From NCBI RefSeq assembly GCF_002632485.1, contig NZ_NIBU01000041.1, positions 1 through 33,479 on the forward strand: a DNA stretch of 33,479 nucleotides, read 5' to 3'. The translations under genes and the position numbers were made by a program. Under the pieces are notes generated by a model. The model had not been told where the DNA came from and ran no database searches. It saw nothing but the letters and a program-made list of their open reading frames with translations. Of this stretch, positions 14,990 to 23,960 are shown piece by piece. This stretch comes from Xenorhabdus innexi. Lineage in GTDB: Bacteria; Pseudomonadota; Gammaproteobacteria; Enterobacterales; Enterobacteriaceae. Positions within the stretch are counted from its first letter, which is position 1, and the number at the start of each line of letters is the position of its first letter.

Positions 14990-17161
14990 TTAATCTTTTA
15001 AGTGTGGAAAATAAGTTTTAGCATCATCCAACATCAACAGAAAACTATAATCGAAGGCGATATCGTTTATACGATTAAAACGCCCCTGTTTTCCACCGTG
15101 GCCGGTATCCATATTGGTTTCCAATAATAGTAAGCTATCCCCTTTTTTCATTTCTCTTAATTTAGCCACCCACTTCGCTGGTTCCCAGTATTGTACCTGA
15201 GAGTCATGTAAGCCGGTTGTCACTAATAAATGAGGATAACGCTGATGCTGAATATTGTCGTAAGGGCTATAAGATTTTATACGGAAATAAACGTCTTTAT
15301 CATCCGGGTTCCCCCACTCATCATATTCACCTGTCGTTAAAGGAATAGATGGATCTAACATGGTTGTTACTGTATCCACAAAAGGCACTTTGGCAATCAC
15401 ACCACGGTACAGCTCCGGTGCCTGATTAACCACTGCCCCCATGAGTAAACCGCCCGCACTGCCACCTTCGGCATAAACTCGTTTACTGTCACCATAACCT
15501 TCAGCGATTAATGCTTTCGTTGTATCAATAAAATCATGGAAGCTGTTCATTTTATTTTCGAGCTTACCCTGAAGATACCAATTACGGCCTAAGTCACCAC
15601 CGCCACGAACATGCACCAGTGCATAGACAAAACCGCGATCCAACAGGCTTAAAAGTGCAGAGCTAAAGTAAGGGTCCATGCTGATACCATAGGCACCATA
15701 GCCATAAATCAGAATCGGGTTCTGGCCTTTTTTGAACAGGGATTTGCGGTAAACCAGAGAAACCGGTACTTCTACCCCATCCCGCGCTTTAATCCAGATA
15801 CGCTGGCTTTCATAGTTTTCTTTATTGAACCCTTTCACTTCCTGCTGTTTCAGCAATTCACGCTCACCGGTTTGCATATCCCACTGAAATACGGAGCTTG
15901 GTGTTGTCAGCGATGCATAACTATAACGCAGCAAATTAGTATCCGGTTCAGGGTTATAGCTCAGTGATGCCATGTAAGCCGGATCATCAAACTTAACCTG
16001 TTTTTCCTGCTTGGTTTTCCAGTCAATCTGACGAATTGAGGACAAGCCTTTAGTTCGCTCCTGTACCACCAACCAGTTATTAAACAGGGTAAAGTCTTCC
16101 AGATCGGTGCTTTCCTGCGGTGCAATCACTGTTTCCCACGGTTTATCGATAGCATCTGTTTGATATAAGCCAAATAGTGGATGCTCATAGTTGGAACGGA
16201 TGTAAAATTGCCCGCGGAAATGGTCGATGTAATATTCCCGTCCAGCCTCACGAGCAGAGAACATTTGTGGTTCCTGCTGGGGATTATTTGCATCTATCAG
16301 CCGATATTCTGAGGTTGAATAGCTGTTAATGGAAACCAGAATATAGTCAAGCGAGGTGCTTTTTGAAATTGACAGGTAGAAACGATCATCATCTTCCTGA
16401 TAGATTTTTTTATCCTGTTGGGTATCTGTACCATATTGATGGCGGAATAATTGGTAAGGTAGAAGGGTTTGCGGATCTCTGCGGACATAGAACAGAGTCT
16501 CACCGTTATTAGCCCACAAAATATTACCGGAAGTATTCTCTATAACGTTATTCTGCCAGTCGCTGTCACCAAAGTCTTTGAAGGAAATTTGGAAGTTACG
16601 GCGACCCTGAGTATCTTCAGCGATAGCAATACGTTTATTATCCCGGGTAACAGCAAATCCACCGATTTGGTAGAATTTATGCCCCTTCGCACGCTCATTA
16701 CCATCAACCATGACCTGCCAGTCAGATGAATTATCTGCCGGTTTACGTTGATAGATCGGGAAATCTTTGCCTGATTCATAAATGGTGCGGTAAATATAGC
16801 CATTGTAGGTATAAGGTACTGACTGGTCTTCCTTATTCATCCTACCAACCATTTCGTTATACAGAGTTTCCCGTAACTCCTGACCAGATTTCAGCATCTC
16901 TTTGGTATAGTTATTTTCAGCTACGAGATAATCAATAACTTCTTTATCCTGACGCTGGTCATCACGTAACCAGTAATAATTGTCAATACGGGTATCACCA
17001 TGAATAGTTATTTCATGCGCCTGCTTTTTAGCCATAGGTGGTATCATTTTTTCCTCCATCGCGATAGTCGTGACACTATTACTCAGCAAACTACCACCCA
17101 ACAAAAAACTGAGCACGGCTTTTTTGGCTTTGGGTGAAAACACCTTTTTATACTGTGACAT
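14990..17161 (-). CDS. ptrB: Oligopeptidase B (S9A), with signal peptide
   Basis: Oligopeptidase B cleaves short peptides after Arg or Lys. The protein is 723 aa; E. coli PtrB is 686. The beta-propeller starts with HGDTRIDNYYWLRDD. The alpha/beta-hydrolase domain has the catalytic Ser568 in EGGSAGGLLMG, Asp653 in LHDSQVQYWEP and His688 in TGHGGKQGRF. The extra N-terminal 35 residues are a basic stretch followed by VLSFLLGGSLLSNSVTTIAM, a signal-peptide pattern, so this version is probably periplasmic or secreted, unlike the E. coli enzyme. It lies between a TonB-like gene (55-bp gap) and a TonB receptor gene (136-bp gap) on the same strand, which suggests a shared Fur-controlled unit. A role in freeing heme or iron from peptides is inference. 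Confidence 0.9.
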   Translation of the reverse strand: MSQYKKVFSPKAKKAVLSFLLGGSLLSNSVTTIAMEEKMIPPMAKKQAHEITIHGDTRIDNYYWLRDDQRQDKEVIDYLVAENNYTKEMLKSGQELRETLYNEMVGRMNKEDQSVPYTYNGYIYRTIYESGKDFPIYQRKPADNSSDWQVMVDGNERAKGHKFYQIGGFAVTRDNKRIAIAEDTQGRRNFQISFKDFGDSDWQNNVIENTSGNILWANNGETLFYVRRDPQTLLPYQLFRHQYGTDTQQDKKIYQEDDDRFYLSISKSTSLDYILVSINSYSTSEYRLIDANNPQQEPQMFSAREAGREYYIDHFRGQFYIRSNYEHPLFGLYQTDAIDKPWETVIAPQESTDLEDFTLFNNWLVVQERTKGLSSIRQIDWKTKQEKQVKFDDPAYMASLSYNPEPDTNLLRYSYASLTTPSSVFQWDMQTGERELLKQQEVKGFNKENYESQRIWIKARDGVEVPVSLVYRKSLFKKGQNPILIYGYGAYGISMDPYFSSALLSLLDRGFVYALVHVRGGGDLGRNWYLQGKLENKMNSFHDFIDTTKALIAEGYGDSKRVYAEGGSAGGLLMGAVVNQAPELYRGVIAKVPFVDTVTTMLDPSIPLTTGEYDEWGNPDDKDVYFRIKSYSPYDNIQHQRYPHLLVTTGLHDSQVQYWEPAKWVAKLREMKKGDSLLLLETNMDTGHGGKQGRFNRINDIAFDYSFLLMLDDAKTYFPHLKD

Positions 17162-17216
17162 GCCATTCGTCCTGTTTTCTTATTGTTTTTGAAATAATTG
17201 TTCTTGAGATAAATGG

Positions 17217-18023
17217 TTATTGAGATAAATAAAAATCAATCGGCATCTCAACCGTAATACTTCCATTGCTTAAAACAGAATCAGGCGGAGCGGGTAATGG
17301 CTGCGCCCTTTCCAGTACAAGCCTTGCTTCTCTGTCAAGAGAGTTTGTCCCAGAGCGTCTTATCAACTCACTGTCAATCACATTACCAAATTGATTAACG
17401 GTAAATTTGACCATCGGGCGCCCGGTACGTTTTCTCCTCTGAGCATCTTCCGGATACTTTTTATAACGGTTTAAATGACCGGCGACCTCCGCCTGCCAGA
17501 CAGCTTTAGCATCAGCAACGGTATCAGAATTACTTTCATAAGAAGCAGAAGTCCGGGCAGTAATGTTATCCGCTGTAGCCGTACTGGTTGTCGGTGCTGC
17601 GGTACTTTGTGATTTTTCACTTTCCTGTTCTTTTGCCTGCACTCGTTTAATCGGCTGAGATTTTTTAGGGGCATCCTGTTCTTTTGGTTTCTTTTTCTTC
17701 GTTTTATCCGCCAGAATCAGGGCTTCTTCATTCACAGCCAGTTTCGGCATGTTGACAGCATCAACCTTACTTTCCTTCTGTTCACTGGCAACAGATAACT
17801 GTTGTTCAATACCAATCGGCTGTTTCTCGACCTTATGTATTGCTTCTGTCTGTAGTGATACTTCCATCATAACTGCTGGTGGAGGTAAAAATTCCTCAAT
17901 ATCAAGATCCTTCGGTTTATAAACCAGCCAGCCAACCAACAGGGCATGAAGTGTGATAGCGGCGAGAAAGGATTTTGTCACGTGACCAACGTGAGTGGTT
18001 TGATACGTTGTATACGTCAACAT
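17217..18023 (-). CDS. TonB/HasB-like energy transducer
   Basis: TonB proteins carry proton-motive energy from ExbBD to outer-membrane receptors. This 268-aa protein has an N-terminal membrane anchor (SFLAAITLHALLVGWLVYK, about residues 18-36), then a long periplasmic linker rich in Pro, Lys, Glu and Ser/Thr (about 37-170). The C-terminal domain shows HLNRYKKYPEDAQRRKRTGR, NQFGNVIDSELIRRSGTNSL and RAQPLPAPP. The YP motif and the V-x-F-x(5)-G pattern are typical of TonB. Its linkage to a HasR-like receptor gene makes a dedicated HasB-type partner likely. It is the first gene of the probable tonB-ptrB-receptor unit, with a candidate Fur box 34 bp upstream. Confidence 0.9.
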   Translation of the reverse strand: MLTYTTYQTTHVGHVTKSFLAAITLHALLVGWLVYKPKDLDIEEFLPPPAVMMEVSLQTEAIHKVEKQPIGIEQQLSVASEQKESKVDAVNMPKLAVNEEALILADKTKKKKPKEQDAPKKSQPIKRVQAKEQESEKSQSTAAPTTSTATADNITARTSASYESNSDTVADAKAVWQAEVAGHLNRYKKYPEDAQRRKRTGRPMVKFTVNQFGNVIDSELIRRSGTNSLDREARLVLERAQPLPAPPDSVLSNGSITVEMPIDFYLSQ

Positions 18024-18056
18024 TTCTTATAGCACATTATGTCAAAGATAAATTAA

Positions 18057-18075
18057 GGGAATGATAATCAATTGG
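18057..18075 (-). promoter_or_regulatory. Candidate Fur box upstream of the TonB-like gene
   Basis: GGGAATGATAATCAATTGG matches the 19-bp Fur consensus GATAATGATAATCATTATC at 13 positions by eye, including the core AATGATAATCA. It lies in the promoter region of the tonB-ptrB-receptor gene set, so iron repression is expected. Confidence 0.7.
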
Positions 18076-18135
18076 ATATATAAATGAAAACTATTTTTAT
18101 TTATTATAAGCGTCACATCCTTGTGACAGATACTA

Positions 18136-19038
18136 CTACTTAGTTACACAGTTAGTCACTTTGGGTGTAAACCAGACAAAATCAGCGTATTCTTTATTCA
18201 AAGAGACCCCTTTTTCCGCAATAACCAATACAACAACCTGTTCATTAGGCGTTATATTTTTTATGTGCTGAGGTACTCCCATTGTTTTTACTGCATGATA
18301 TCCTCCGGCAAACAGCACAGCAGGTGATGGTGCTTTCATCAATTGCTCTGCCATTCTCTGATCACGCAGTTGCTGAATTTTGCTCATTGCTGAAAGATGT
18401 AATTCATCTATGTTTCCACCATGAGAATTTTTGATGGTTTCGTCGATACGCTTTTTGACATCCTCAGAAACGAGTGAAGTTCTGTCTCCAGCCCTGTGAT
18501 TTTTATACGCCCGATCGATTTCACTACGATTCAGGTTAGCTGCTAATAATGGATAAGGTGCTTTCACCAGCTCCACAACCAATTTTCCGTATTGTTCCCA
18601 AGGCCAGCCTTCCTGCCATGCTAACAGCTGCTTAATACGCTCATCTCTGACTATCGGATCATCCTGTAACCAACTTTTCACTTTGTTGACTCTTGTTTGC
18701 TGATCCGGATTAATCATTTCCAGTAATACTGAGCCATGAGGCCGTTTTTGTTCCAGCTGCTGAACCAGCCACAGCTCAATTTGATGGTGATAAGGATTAT
18801 CGTGTTTTTCACCGACGATAATTCTGGGATAGGTTGCCAGTTGATTAAGTAATTCATCAGAAGTGATGGCTTTGCCTGTTTTCATATCAAGCAACACACC
18901 TGATTGAGTTAATTCAGAGGAAAGAGATTGCTTTACTTCCTGAGAGGTATTTTTTGTAGTCGTTGGTGTAGTCGCACAACCACCAAGTAGAAAGGCACAT
19001 GCCAGAAAAGTTGTTTTTATACAGATAGATGTTTTCAT
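18136..19038 (-). CDS. ChaN-like iron-regulated lipoprotein
   Basis: A 300-aa lipoprotein: MKTSICIKTTFLACAFLLGG precedes the lipobox Cys (LLGGC). The conserved ChaN-family region IIVGEKHDNPYHHQIELWLV is present, as are LLEMINPDQQ, WPWEQYGKLV and the C-terminal VLFAGGYHAVKTMGVPQH. ChaN-family proteins bind heme (the Campylobacter protein binds two cofacial hemes), and PhuW, from the Pseudomonas heme-uptake region, is a relative. A candidate Fur box lies 41 bp upstream. It is read in the same direction as the TonB-like gene but has its own Fur site. A role in heme handling at the outer membrane is inferred. Confidence 0.85.
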   Translation of the reverse strand: MKTSICIKTTFLACAFLLGGCATTPTTTKNTSQEVKQSLSSELTQSGVLLDMKTGKAITSDELLNQLATYPRIIVGEKHDNPYHHQIELWLVQQLEQKRPHGSVLLEMINPDQQTRVNKVKSWLQDDPIVRDERIKQLLAWQEGWPWEQYGKLVVELVKAPYPLLAANLNRSEIDRAYKNHRAGDRTSLVSEDVKKRIDETIKNSHGGNIDELHLSAMSKIQQLRDQRMAEQLMKAPSPAVLFAGGYHAVKTMGVPQHIKNITPNEQVVVLVIAEKGVSLNKEYADFVWFTPKVTNCVTK

Positions 19039-19078
19039 TGGTATTCATTATCACGTTAAAAATTCCCTGCATATTATA

Positions 19079-19097
19079 GATAATGAGAATTATTTAC
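19079..19097 (-). promoter_or_regulatory. Candidate Fur box upstream of the ChaN-like gene
   Basis: GATAATGAGAATTATTTAC matches the Fur consensus GATAATGATAATCATTATC at 15 of 19 positions by eye. It sits 41 bp upstream of the lipoprotein ATG, a typical repressor position. Confidence 0.8.
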
Positions 19098-19106
19098 AAA
19101 CAAAAA

Positions 19107-19136
19107 TACGCCGCCAAACAGAAACTTGACGGCGTA
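19107..19136 (-). terminator. maeB terminator
   Basis: The stem TACGCCG/CGGCGTA (19107-19113 and 19130-19136) is followed on the minus strand by TTTTTG. It lies about 50 bp beyond the maeB stop. Confidence 0.8.
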
Positions 19137-19188
19137 CAGTTTGCTTACTCCGGTTAATGACTGAAACCGGGGAGTTGATACCAGTGAA

Positions 19189-21468
19189 TTACAGTGGGTT
19201 GGTTTGAGCTTCAACCGCAGCCAGTGCCACCATGTTAACAATGCGACGAACAGAGGCGATTGGTGTCAGTACATGTACGGGTTTCGCAACACCCATAAGA
19301 ACCGGGCCGACCGTTACACCATCAGAGCTGGTCACACGCAGCAGGTTATAACTGATACGAGCAGCTTCCATATTTGGCATAATCAACAGGTTAGCGGCAC
19401 CTTTCAACGGGCTGTCCGGCATAATGTCACGACGAATACTTTCCACCAGCGCAGCATCACCATGCATTTCCCCATCAATTTCCAGTGATGGTGCCATTTG
19501 TTGTACCAGTTCCAGCGTCTTACGCATTTTTTGTGCTGATTCACAATCAGAAGAACCAAAACTAGAGCGGGACAACAGGGCAACTTTTGGCTCAATACCG
19601 AAGCGACGCACGGTTTCAGCCGCCATCAGCGTAATTTCAGCCAGCTCTTCGGGTGTCGGGTCTTCGTTAACATAAGTGTCAGCAATAAAGGTATTGCCCA
19701 TCGGCAGCAGCAAGGCATTCATAGCACCGGCTGTATGTACGCCCTGACGGAAACCAAAGACATCTTTGATAACCTGATAATGTTCAGCATAACTGCCGAC
19801 CGTACCACAAATCAGGCCATCAGCTTCGCCACGATGAACCATGATGGCTCCGATTAAAGTCGGATTACCAATAACCACACGGCGAGCCTGATCCTGAGAA
19901 ACACCACGGCGTTTCATCAACTGGTAATATTCCTGCCAGTATTCTTTGAAACGTGGGTCGTTTTCGTTATTAACGACTTCAAAATCTTTACCTGCTTCAA
20001 TATGAAGCCCCTGTTTTTTGATACGCATTTCAATAACGCTTGGGCGACCAATCAGCACTGGATATGCCAACCCGAGAGAGACTAATTCCTGAGTCGCATG
20101 CAGAACCCGAATATCTTCCCCTTCAGCCAGTACAATGCGTTTTTTCTCTTTTTTCGCCTGAGAGAAAATAGGCTTCATGAATAAGTTAGTTTTGTAAACA
20201 AACTCATTCAATTTTTCGATATAGGCACTAAAATCGGTAATAGGACGGGTTGCAACGCCTGAATCCATCGCCGCTTTTGCTACAGCAGGCGCAATTTTCA
20301 CTATCAGACGTGGATCAAATGGCTTAGGTATGATGTATTCCGGGCCGAAAAACAGATCCTGATCGCCATAAGCAGAAGCCACTTCCTGGCTCTGTTCAGC
20401 CAGCGCCAGATCAGCAATGGCGTGTACACAGGCCAGTTTCATCTCTTCATTAATAGTCGTTGCACCTACATCCAGTGCGCCACGGAAAATGAACGGGAAG
20501 CAAAGTACGTTATTGACCTGATTAGGGAAATCAGAACGACCTGTACAAATAATTGCGTCAGGACGTACCGCTTTTGCCAGTGGTGGCAGGATTTCCGGCT
20601 CCGGGTTCGCCAGTGCCATGATGAGAGGGTCTTTTGCCATTTTTTCCACCATTTCTGGTGTCAGAACGCCGGGACCAGAGCATCCGAGGAAAATATCAGA
20701 CTCGGGAATAACATCAGCCAATGTACGGCTACCGTTATCTTCAATTGCGTAATCAGCTTTAGTTTTTTCCATATTCTCTTCGCGACCACGGTAGATAACA
20801 CCTTTCGAGTCACAAACGACAATATTTTCACGTTTCAGGCCCAACGCCACCAGCAGGTTCATACAGGCAATAGATGCTGCACCGGCACCAGATACGACCA
20901 TCCGTACTTTGCCGATATCTTTATTAACAACGCGTAACCCGTTAAGTACTGCGGCAGTACAGATAATTGCCGTACCATGCTGATCATCATGGAATACAGG
21001 AATTTTCATCCGCTCACGCAGTTTCTGCTCGATATAAAAGCACTCAGGCGCTTTAATATCTTCAAGGTTGATGCCACCAAAAGTCGGCTCTAATGCTGCA
21101 ATGATGTCAATTAACTTATCCGGATTAGACTCATCTATTTCAATGTCAAAAACATCAATACCAGAGAATTTTTTGAACAGAACGCCCTTTCCTTCCATCA
21201 CCGGTTTTCCGGCCAATGCTCCGATATTTCCCAGCCCTAATACAGCGCTGCCATTGGAAACAACTGCGACCAGATTACCGCGGGCAGTATATTTATATGC
21301 TGCCAGTGGATCTTCCGCTATTTCAAGGCAGGGAGCGGCAACGCCCGGTGAATATGCCAGAGCTAAATCACGTTGTGTCGTCAACGGCTTAGTCGGAGTA
21401 ACCGTGATTTTTCCAGGCTGCGGAAACTCGTGAAAATCAAGGGCACTTTGTTTTAATTTTTCGTCCAT
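19189..21468 (-). CDS. maeB: NADP-dependent malic enzyme (MaeB)
   Basis: MaeB decarboxylates malate to pyruvate and makes NADPH. The protein is 759 aa, the usual length for the fused form. The N-terminal malic domain (about 1-410) shows [20 protein letters not shown], a catalytic Lys region in [40 protein letters not shown], and the dinucleotide-binding site [16 protein letters not shown]. The C-terminal half (about 430-759) is a phosphotransacetylase-like domain ([38 protein letters not shown]) that acts in acetyl-CoA regulation. The start [20 protein letters not shown] agrees with E. coli MaeB, and an AGGAT ribosome-binding site precedes it. Confidence 0.97.
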   Translation of the reverse strand: MDEKLKQSALDFHEFPQPGKITVTPTKPLTTQRDLALAYSPGVAAPCLEIAEDPLAAYKYTARGNLVAVVSNGSAVLGLGNIGALAGKPVMEGKGVLFKKFSGIDVFDIEIDESNPDKLIDIIAALEPTFGGINLEDIKAPECFYIEQKLRERMKIPVFHDDQHGTAIICTAAVLNGLRVVNKDIGKVRMVVSGAGAASIACMNLLVALGLKRENIVVCDSKGVIYRGREENMEKTKADYAIEDNGSRTLADVIPESDIFLGCSGPGVLTPEMVEKMAKDPLIMALANPEPEILPPLAKAVRPDAIICTGRSDFPNQVNNVLCFPFIFRGALDVGATTINEEMKLACVHAIADLALAEQSQEVASAYGDQDLFFGPEYIIPKPFDPRLIVKIAPAVAKAAMDSGVATRPITDFSAYIEKLNEFVYKTNLFMKPIFSQAKKEKKRIVLAEGEDIRVLHATQELVSLGLAYPVLIGRPSVIEMRIKKQGLHIEAGKDFEVVNNENDPRFKEYWQEYYQLMKRRGVSQDQARRVVIGNPTLIGAIMVHRGEADGLICGTVGSYAEHYQVIKDVFGFRQGVHTAGAMNALLLPMGNTFIADTYVNEDPTPEELAEITLMAAETVRRFGIEPKVALLSRSSFGSSDCESAQKMRKTLELVQQMAPSLEIDGEMHGDAALVESIRRDIMPDSPLKGAANLLIMPNMEAARISYNLLRVTSSDGVTVGPVLMGVAKPVHVLTPIASVRRIVNMVALAAVEAQTNPL

Positions 21469-22186
21469 CGTCTGATCCTTTGTGAGTCATGTCTACGTAA
21501 AAATCCGCTCAGTATAATAGTTACGGAAGGTTAAATCATGGTGCTAACCGCATTTTTGTCAATGATCACTGAAACTTCAGATCATATCCCCTGCTGTTTT
21601 CACGACCTGATGTAATCAACAACATGGCGGACAAAAAAGTAACCTGAAATCCAGAGAGTATAAAATGATCTGTTAATGCTCTCACATTAACCAATATTAT
21701 ATGGATACACTTTATATAATTTTTCATAATAGCAAGAACTTTTTCAATTAGTGAGACCTTATCCCGTGTGGTGCGCGGGATAAGGATGAATCTTATTATT
21801 TTGAAGAATACTCATGGAGAGGTATTTTAGTTTTCCATTCATTAATAATTCACTAAATTAATAAAAGAGGCATTTAAGAAACAACTTTAAAATGAGTTTA
21901 CAAAAACAAAAATTAATTTATAAAATAATCATAGAAATTTGATTGAGAAAATTATCAGCAATTGAGGAAAATCATTTTCTTATATATGTGAAATTTATTT
22001 CACTTGGATTGATAAACCTATTTGCGATATTTCATTTTTTATATCAGGATATATTTTCAGAATCTCTTTTATTGATGATTCAATATACTCTATAAAAATC
22101 ACACAGCTATTTAACATAAAGTAGAATTCTGTTTTTTATGTTTTATCAAAACATAAGATCGGTATTTTTATTATGGGAGAAGGAAC
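21469..22186. other. 718-bp intergenic region between maeB and the NarP-like gene
   Basis: No coding region is convincing. The maeB promoter should lie near 21500-21530, where TATTATACT on the minus strand is a possible -10 element. A strong 10-bp hairpin is at 21757-21785. The rest is AT-rich and presumably includes the promoter of the regulator gene starting at 22187. In E. coli narQ lies in this neighbourhood; no trace of it is seen. Confidence 0.5.
21757..21785. other. Isolated strong hairpin
   Basis: CCTTATCCCG (21757-21766) and CGGGATAAGG (21776-21785) form a perfect, GC-rich 10-bp stem with a 9-nt loop, inside AT-rich sequence and about 290 bp from the nearest gene. No T-run follows directly on either strand, so it is not a standard terminator. 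It could belong to a small RNA or be a repeat element. Confidence 0.45.
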
Positions 22187-22822
22187 ATGCATAATCATAC
22201 AGTCATGATAGTCGATGATCACCCTATCATTCGTCATGGTTTAAAAGGGCTGATTGAATCAGAGCGAGACCTCATTGTGACTGCGGAGACAGATAACGGC
22301 GAAGATGCCATTAATATCGCCTGCCAAATAAAACCAGATATTATTTTAATGGATTTGAAGATTCATGGGATTTCAGGGATTGATACGATTAAGTCACTCC
22401 GCCGAAAAGGGCTTGATTCCTATGTTCTCGTTCTCTCAGATTCAGATGACAGGGGTGATATTTATGATGCTGTTGATGCAGGAGCAAATGGTTATTTGTT
22501 AAAAGATATTGAACTTAACCCTCTCTTGGTTAATATCAAAAAAGCAGTAAATGGCCAAGCAGTGTACAGTGAAAAAGTTCACCAATATTTATCTAACCGT
22601 CACCTTTATGTCGATCCTTTATCCAAATTAACTAAACGCGAACTGGATGTTTTGAAAGAAATATCAGAAGGCATGACGAATAAAGAAATTGCTGACTTTC
22701 TTTTTATCTCAGAAGAAACCGTGAAAGTCCATACCCGTAACTTATTGAAAAAACTTAAAGCCCGTTCCCGCCTCGAAGCCACCATTACCTATCTGAAACA
22801 TAGAAAAACAGATTTAATATAA
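22187..22822 (+). CDS. narP: NarL/NarP-type response regulator
   Basis: A 211-aa two-component regulator. The receiver domain (about 1-120) has the acidic pair in VMIVDDHPIIRHG, the phospho-acceptor Asp56 in IILMDLKIHGISG, and GYLLKD with the conserved Lys. A LuxR-type DNA-binding helix-turn-helix follows (about 145-205: LTKRELDVLKEISEGMTNKE, ISEETVKVHTRNLLKKL). In length, wording and position (upstream of yffB-dapE) it best fits NarP, the nitrate/nitrite regulator. No sensor kinase gene is adjacent, so it may take signals from a distant kinase. Other NarL-family regulators remain possible. Confidence 0.75.
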   Translation: MHNHTVMIVDDHPIIRHGLKGLIESERDLIVTAETDNGEDAINIACQIKPDIILMDLKIHGISGIDTIKSLRRKGLDSYVLVLSDSDDRGDIYDAVDAGANGYLLKDIELNPLLVNIKKAVNGQAVYSEKVHQYLSNRHLYVDPLSKLTKRELDVLKEISEGMTNKEIADFLFISEETVKVHTRNLLKKLKARSRLEATITYLKHRKTDLI

Positions 22823-22854
22823 CATTCGACGCTCAATTCCTATAATGCGTAACA

Positions 22855-22891
22855 CACAATTTCCCTGATTTAAATCGACAGGGAAATTGTG
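22855..22891 (+). terminator. Terminator-like hairpin after the NarP-like gene
   Basis: A perfect 13-bp stem (CACAATTTCCCTG at 22855-22867, CAGGGAAATTGTG at 22879-22891) has an 11-nt loop and starts 33 bp after the stop codon. There is no clear T-run, so termination may need another signal, or the hairpin may protect the mRNA 3' end. Confidence 0.6.
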
Positions 22892-23266
22892 AATTAAAGC
22901 GACAAAGAGCTAATAGTGATTAACTCAACCTGATTTATAATAATTATATTTATAATAAATATGATTATTATATTTCAATGAAATTAAGGCTTAAAATTTA
23001 ATTTATTCACCAAGTATATAGATGATTGTATTTTGCTAATTTTCAGTATCTGCTGATATTAAATAAGACAAAGAAGATATGGCCAATTTCTGGTGAAAGG
23101 TATCAATCTTTAGAAGCATAGATTCAGAGAGTCATACCGAAGCAATCGGGAAGATTCGTGTTATCTGGATAAAATGACAAATTTCCCGCATTATACTCTG
23201 CGCCTTTCAGGATTCGCCTGAAAGAAGCAGCCATATGTCGATTAAATCAGGATTAAGGATCTCATC
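22892..23266. other. Intergenic region before yffB
   Basis: I see no gene. The stretch is AT-rich at first, then contains TTCCCGCATTATACTCTGCGCC (about 23182-23203), which could hold the yffB promoter -10 element TATACT. Confidence 0.4.
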
Positions 23267-23659
23267 ATGTCAGATACTACCTTTCAAAAAACATTCACTC
23301 TGTACGGTATCAAAAATTGCGATACAGTGAAAAAGTCACGTCGTTGGTTGGAAGATCAAGAGATCCCATATCAATTCCATGACTATCGCACTGATGGTTT
23401 ATCCCCCGAACTCCTTCAGTTGTTTATTGACCAGTTAGGTTGGGAATCTTTACTGAATACCCGTGGAACAACCTGGCGTAAACTGAGTGATGAGCAGAAA
23501 TCAGCCATCAATAATGCCGAAGCAGCCAAAGCTCTGATGCTGGAACAACCCGCTATCATTAAACGACCGCTATTAGCGTCTAAAAAAACAGAAAGTTACT
23601 TACTGGGTTTCAAGGCTGAACAGTACCAACAGTTTTTTTCTTGTGACTCTGCCCAATAG
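23267..23659 (+). CDS. yffB: ArsC/Spx-family protein YffB
   Basis: A 130-aa thioredoxin-fold protein of the arsenate-reductase/Spx family. The N-terminus [20 protein letters not shown] matches E. coli YffB and keeps one conserved Cys in GIKNCDT. The motifs [23 protein letters not shown] and AIIKRPLL follow in family order. E. coli YffB is 118 aa, so this one has a slightly longer start; the ribosome-binding site AAGGATCTCATC supports the ATG used. The family is known as glutathione-dependent reductase-like, but the cell role of YffB is not settled. Its position just before dapE is conserved in enterobacteria. Confidence 0.9.
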   Translation: MSDTTFQKTFTLYGIKNCDTVKKSRRWLEDQEIPYQFHDYRTDGLSPELLQLFIDQLGWESLLNTRGTTWRKLSDEQKSAINNAEAAKALMLEQPAIIKRPLLASKKTESYLLGFKAEQYQQFFSCDSAQ

Positions 23660-23729
23660 TTTCCGAAAGAGAGCTGATAAAACTACGACTTGAAAAGTGT
23701 AGGGAATTTCTCTTACAACTATATCCAAG

Positions 23730-23800
23730 CTATTCCCTGTAAATTTCGAGTTACATTTCGGCTGCAAAAGCATGCAGCCAACAAAGAGGCTGTTTTTGGT
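23730..23800. repeat. Degenerate ERIC-like fragment
   Basis: Just before the full ERIC element, ATTCCCTGTAAATTTCGAGT and CATGCAGCCAACAAAGAGGC resemble the two ends of the ERIC copy at 23803-23928, but the central GGGG/CCCC hairpin part is missing. It looks like a deletion derivative. Confidence 0.55.
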
Positions 23801-23802
23801 AT

Positions 23803-23928
23803 ATACCCTATGGATTTCAAGATGCGTCGCGGCGGCAAGGGAATGAATCCCCGGGAGCATAGGTGACTATGTGACCGGGGTGAATGAGCGAAGCCAACAA
23901 AGAGGCAGTTTGAAAGACGACGGGTATA
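23803..23928. repeat. ERIC (IRU) element
   Basis: An element of about 126 bp with outer inverted ends (TATACCC near 23803 and GGGTATA near 23922) and the central palindrome AATCCCCGGGAGCATAGGTG / CTATGTGACCGGGGTGAATG. This matches the enterobacterial repetitive intergenic consensus, which is common in Photorhabdus and Xenorhabdus. It lies between yffB and dapE, where it may be transcribed into the dapE leader. Confidence 0.9.
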
Positions 23929-23960
23929 AAGATCTTCCAACTCAATAGGGGCTTAATATA

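Noticed and set aside
20422-20937. 171-aa frame on the plus strand inside maeB
   Set aside because: Antisense shadow of maeB; no recognisable domain and no ribosome-binding site support.
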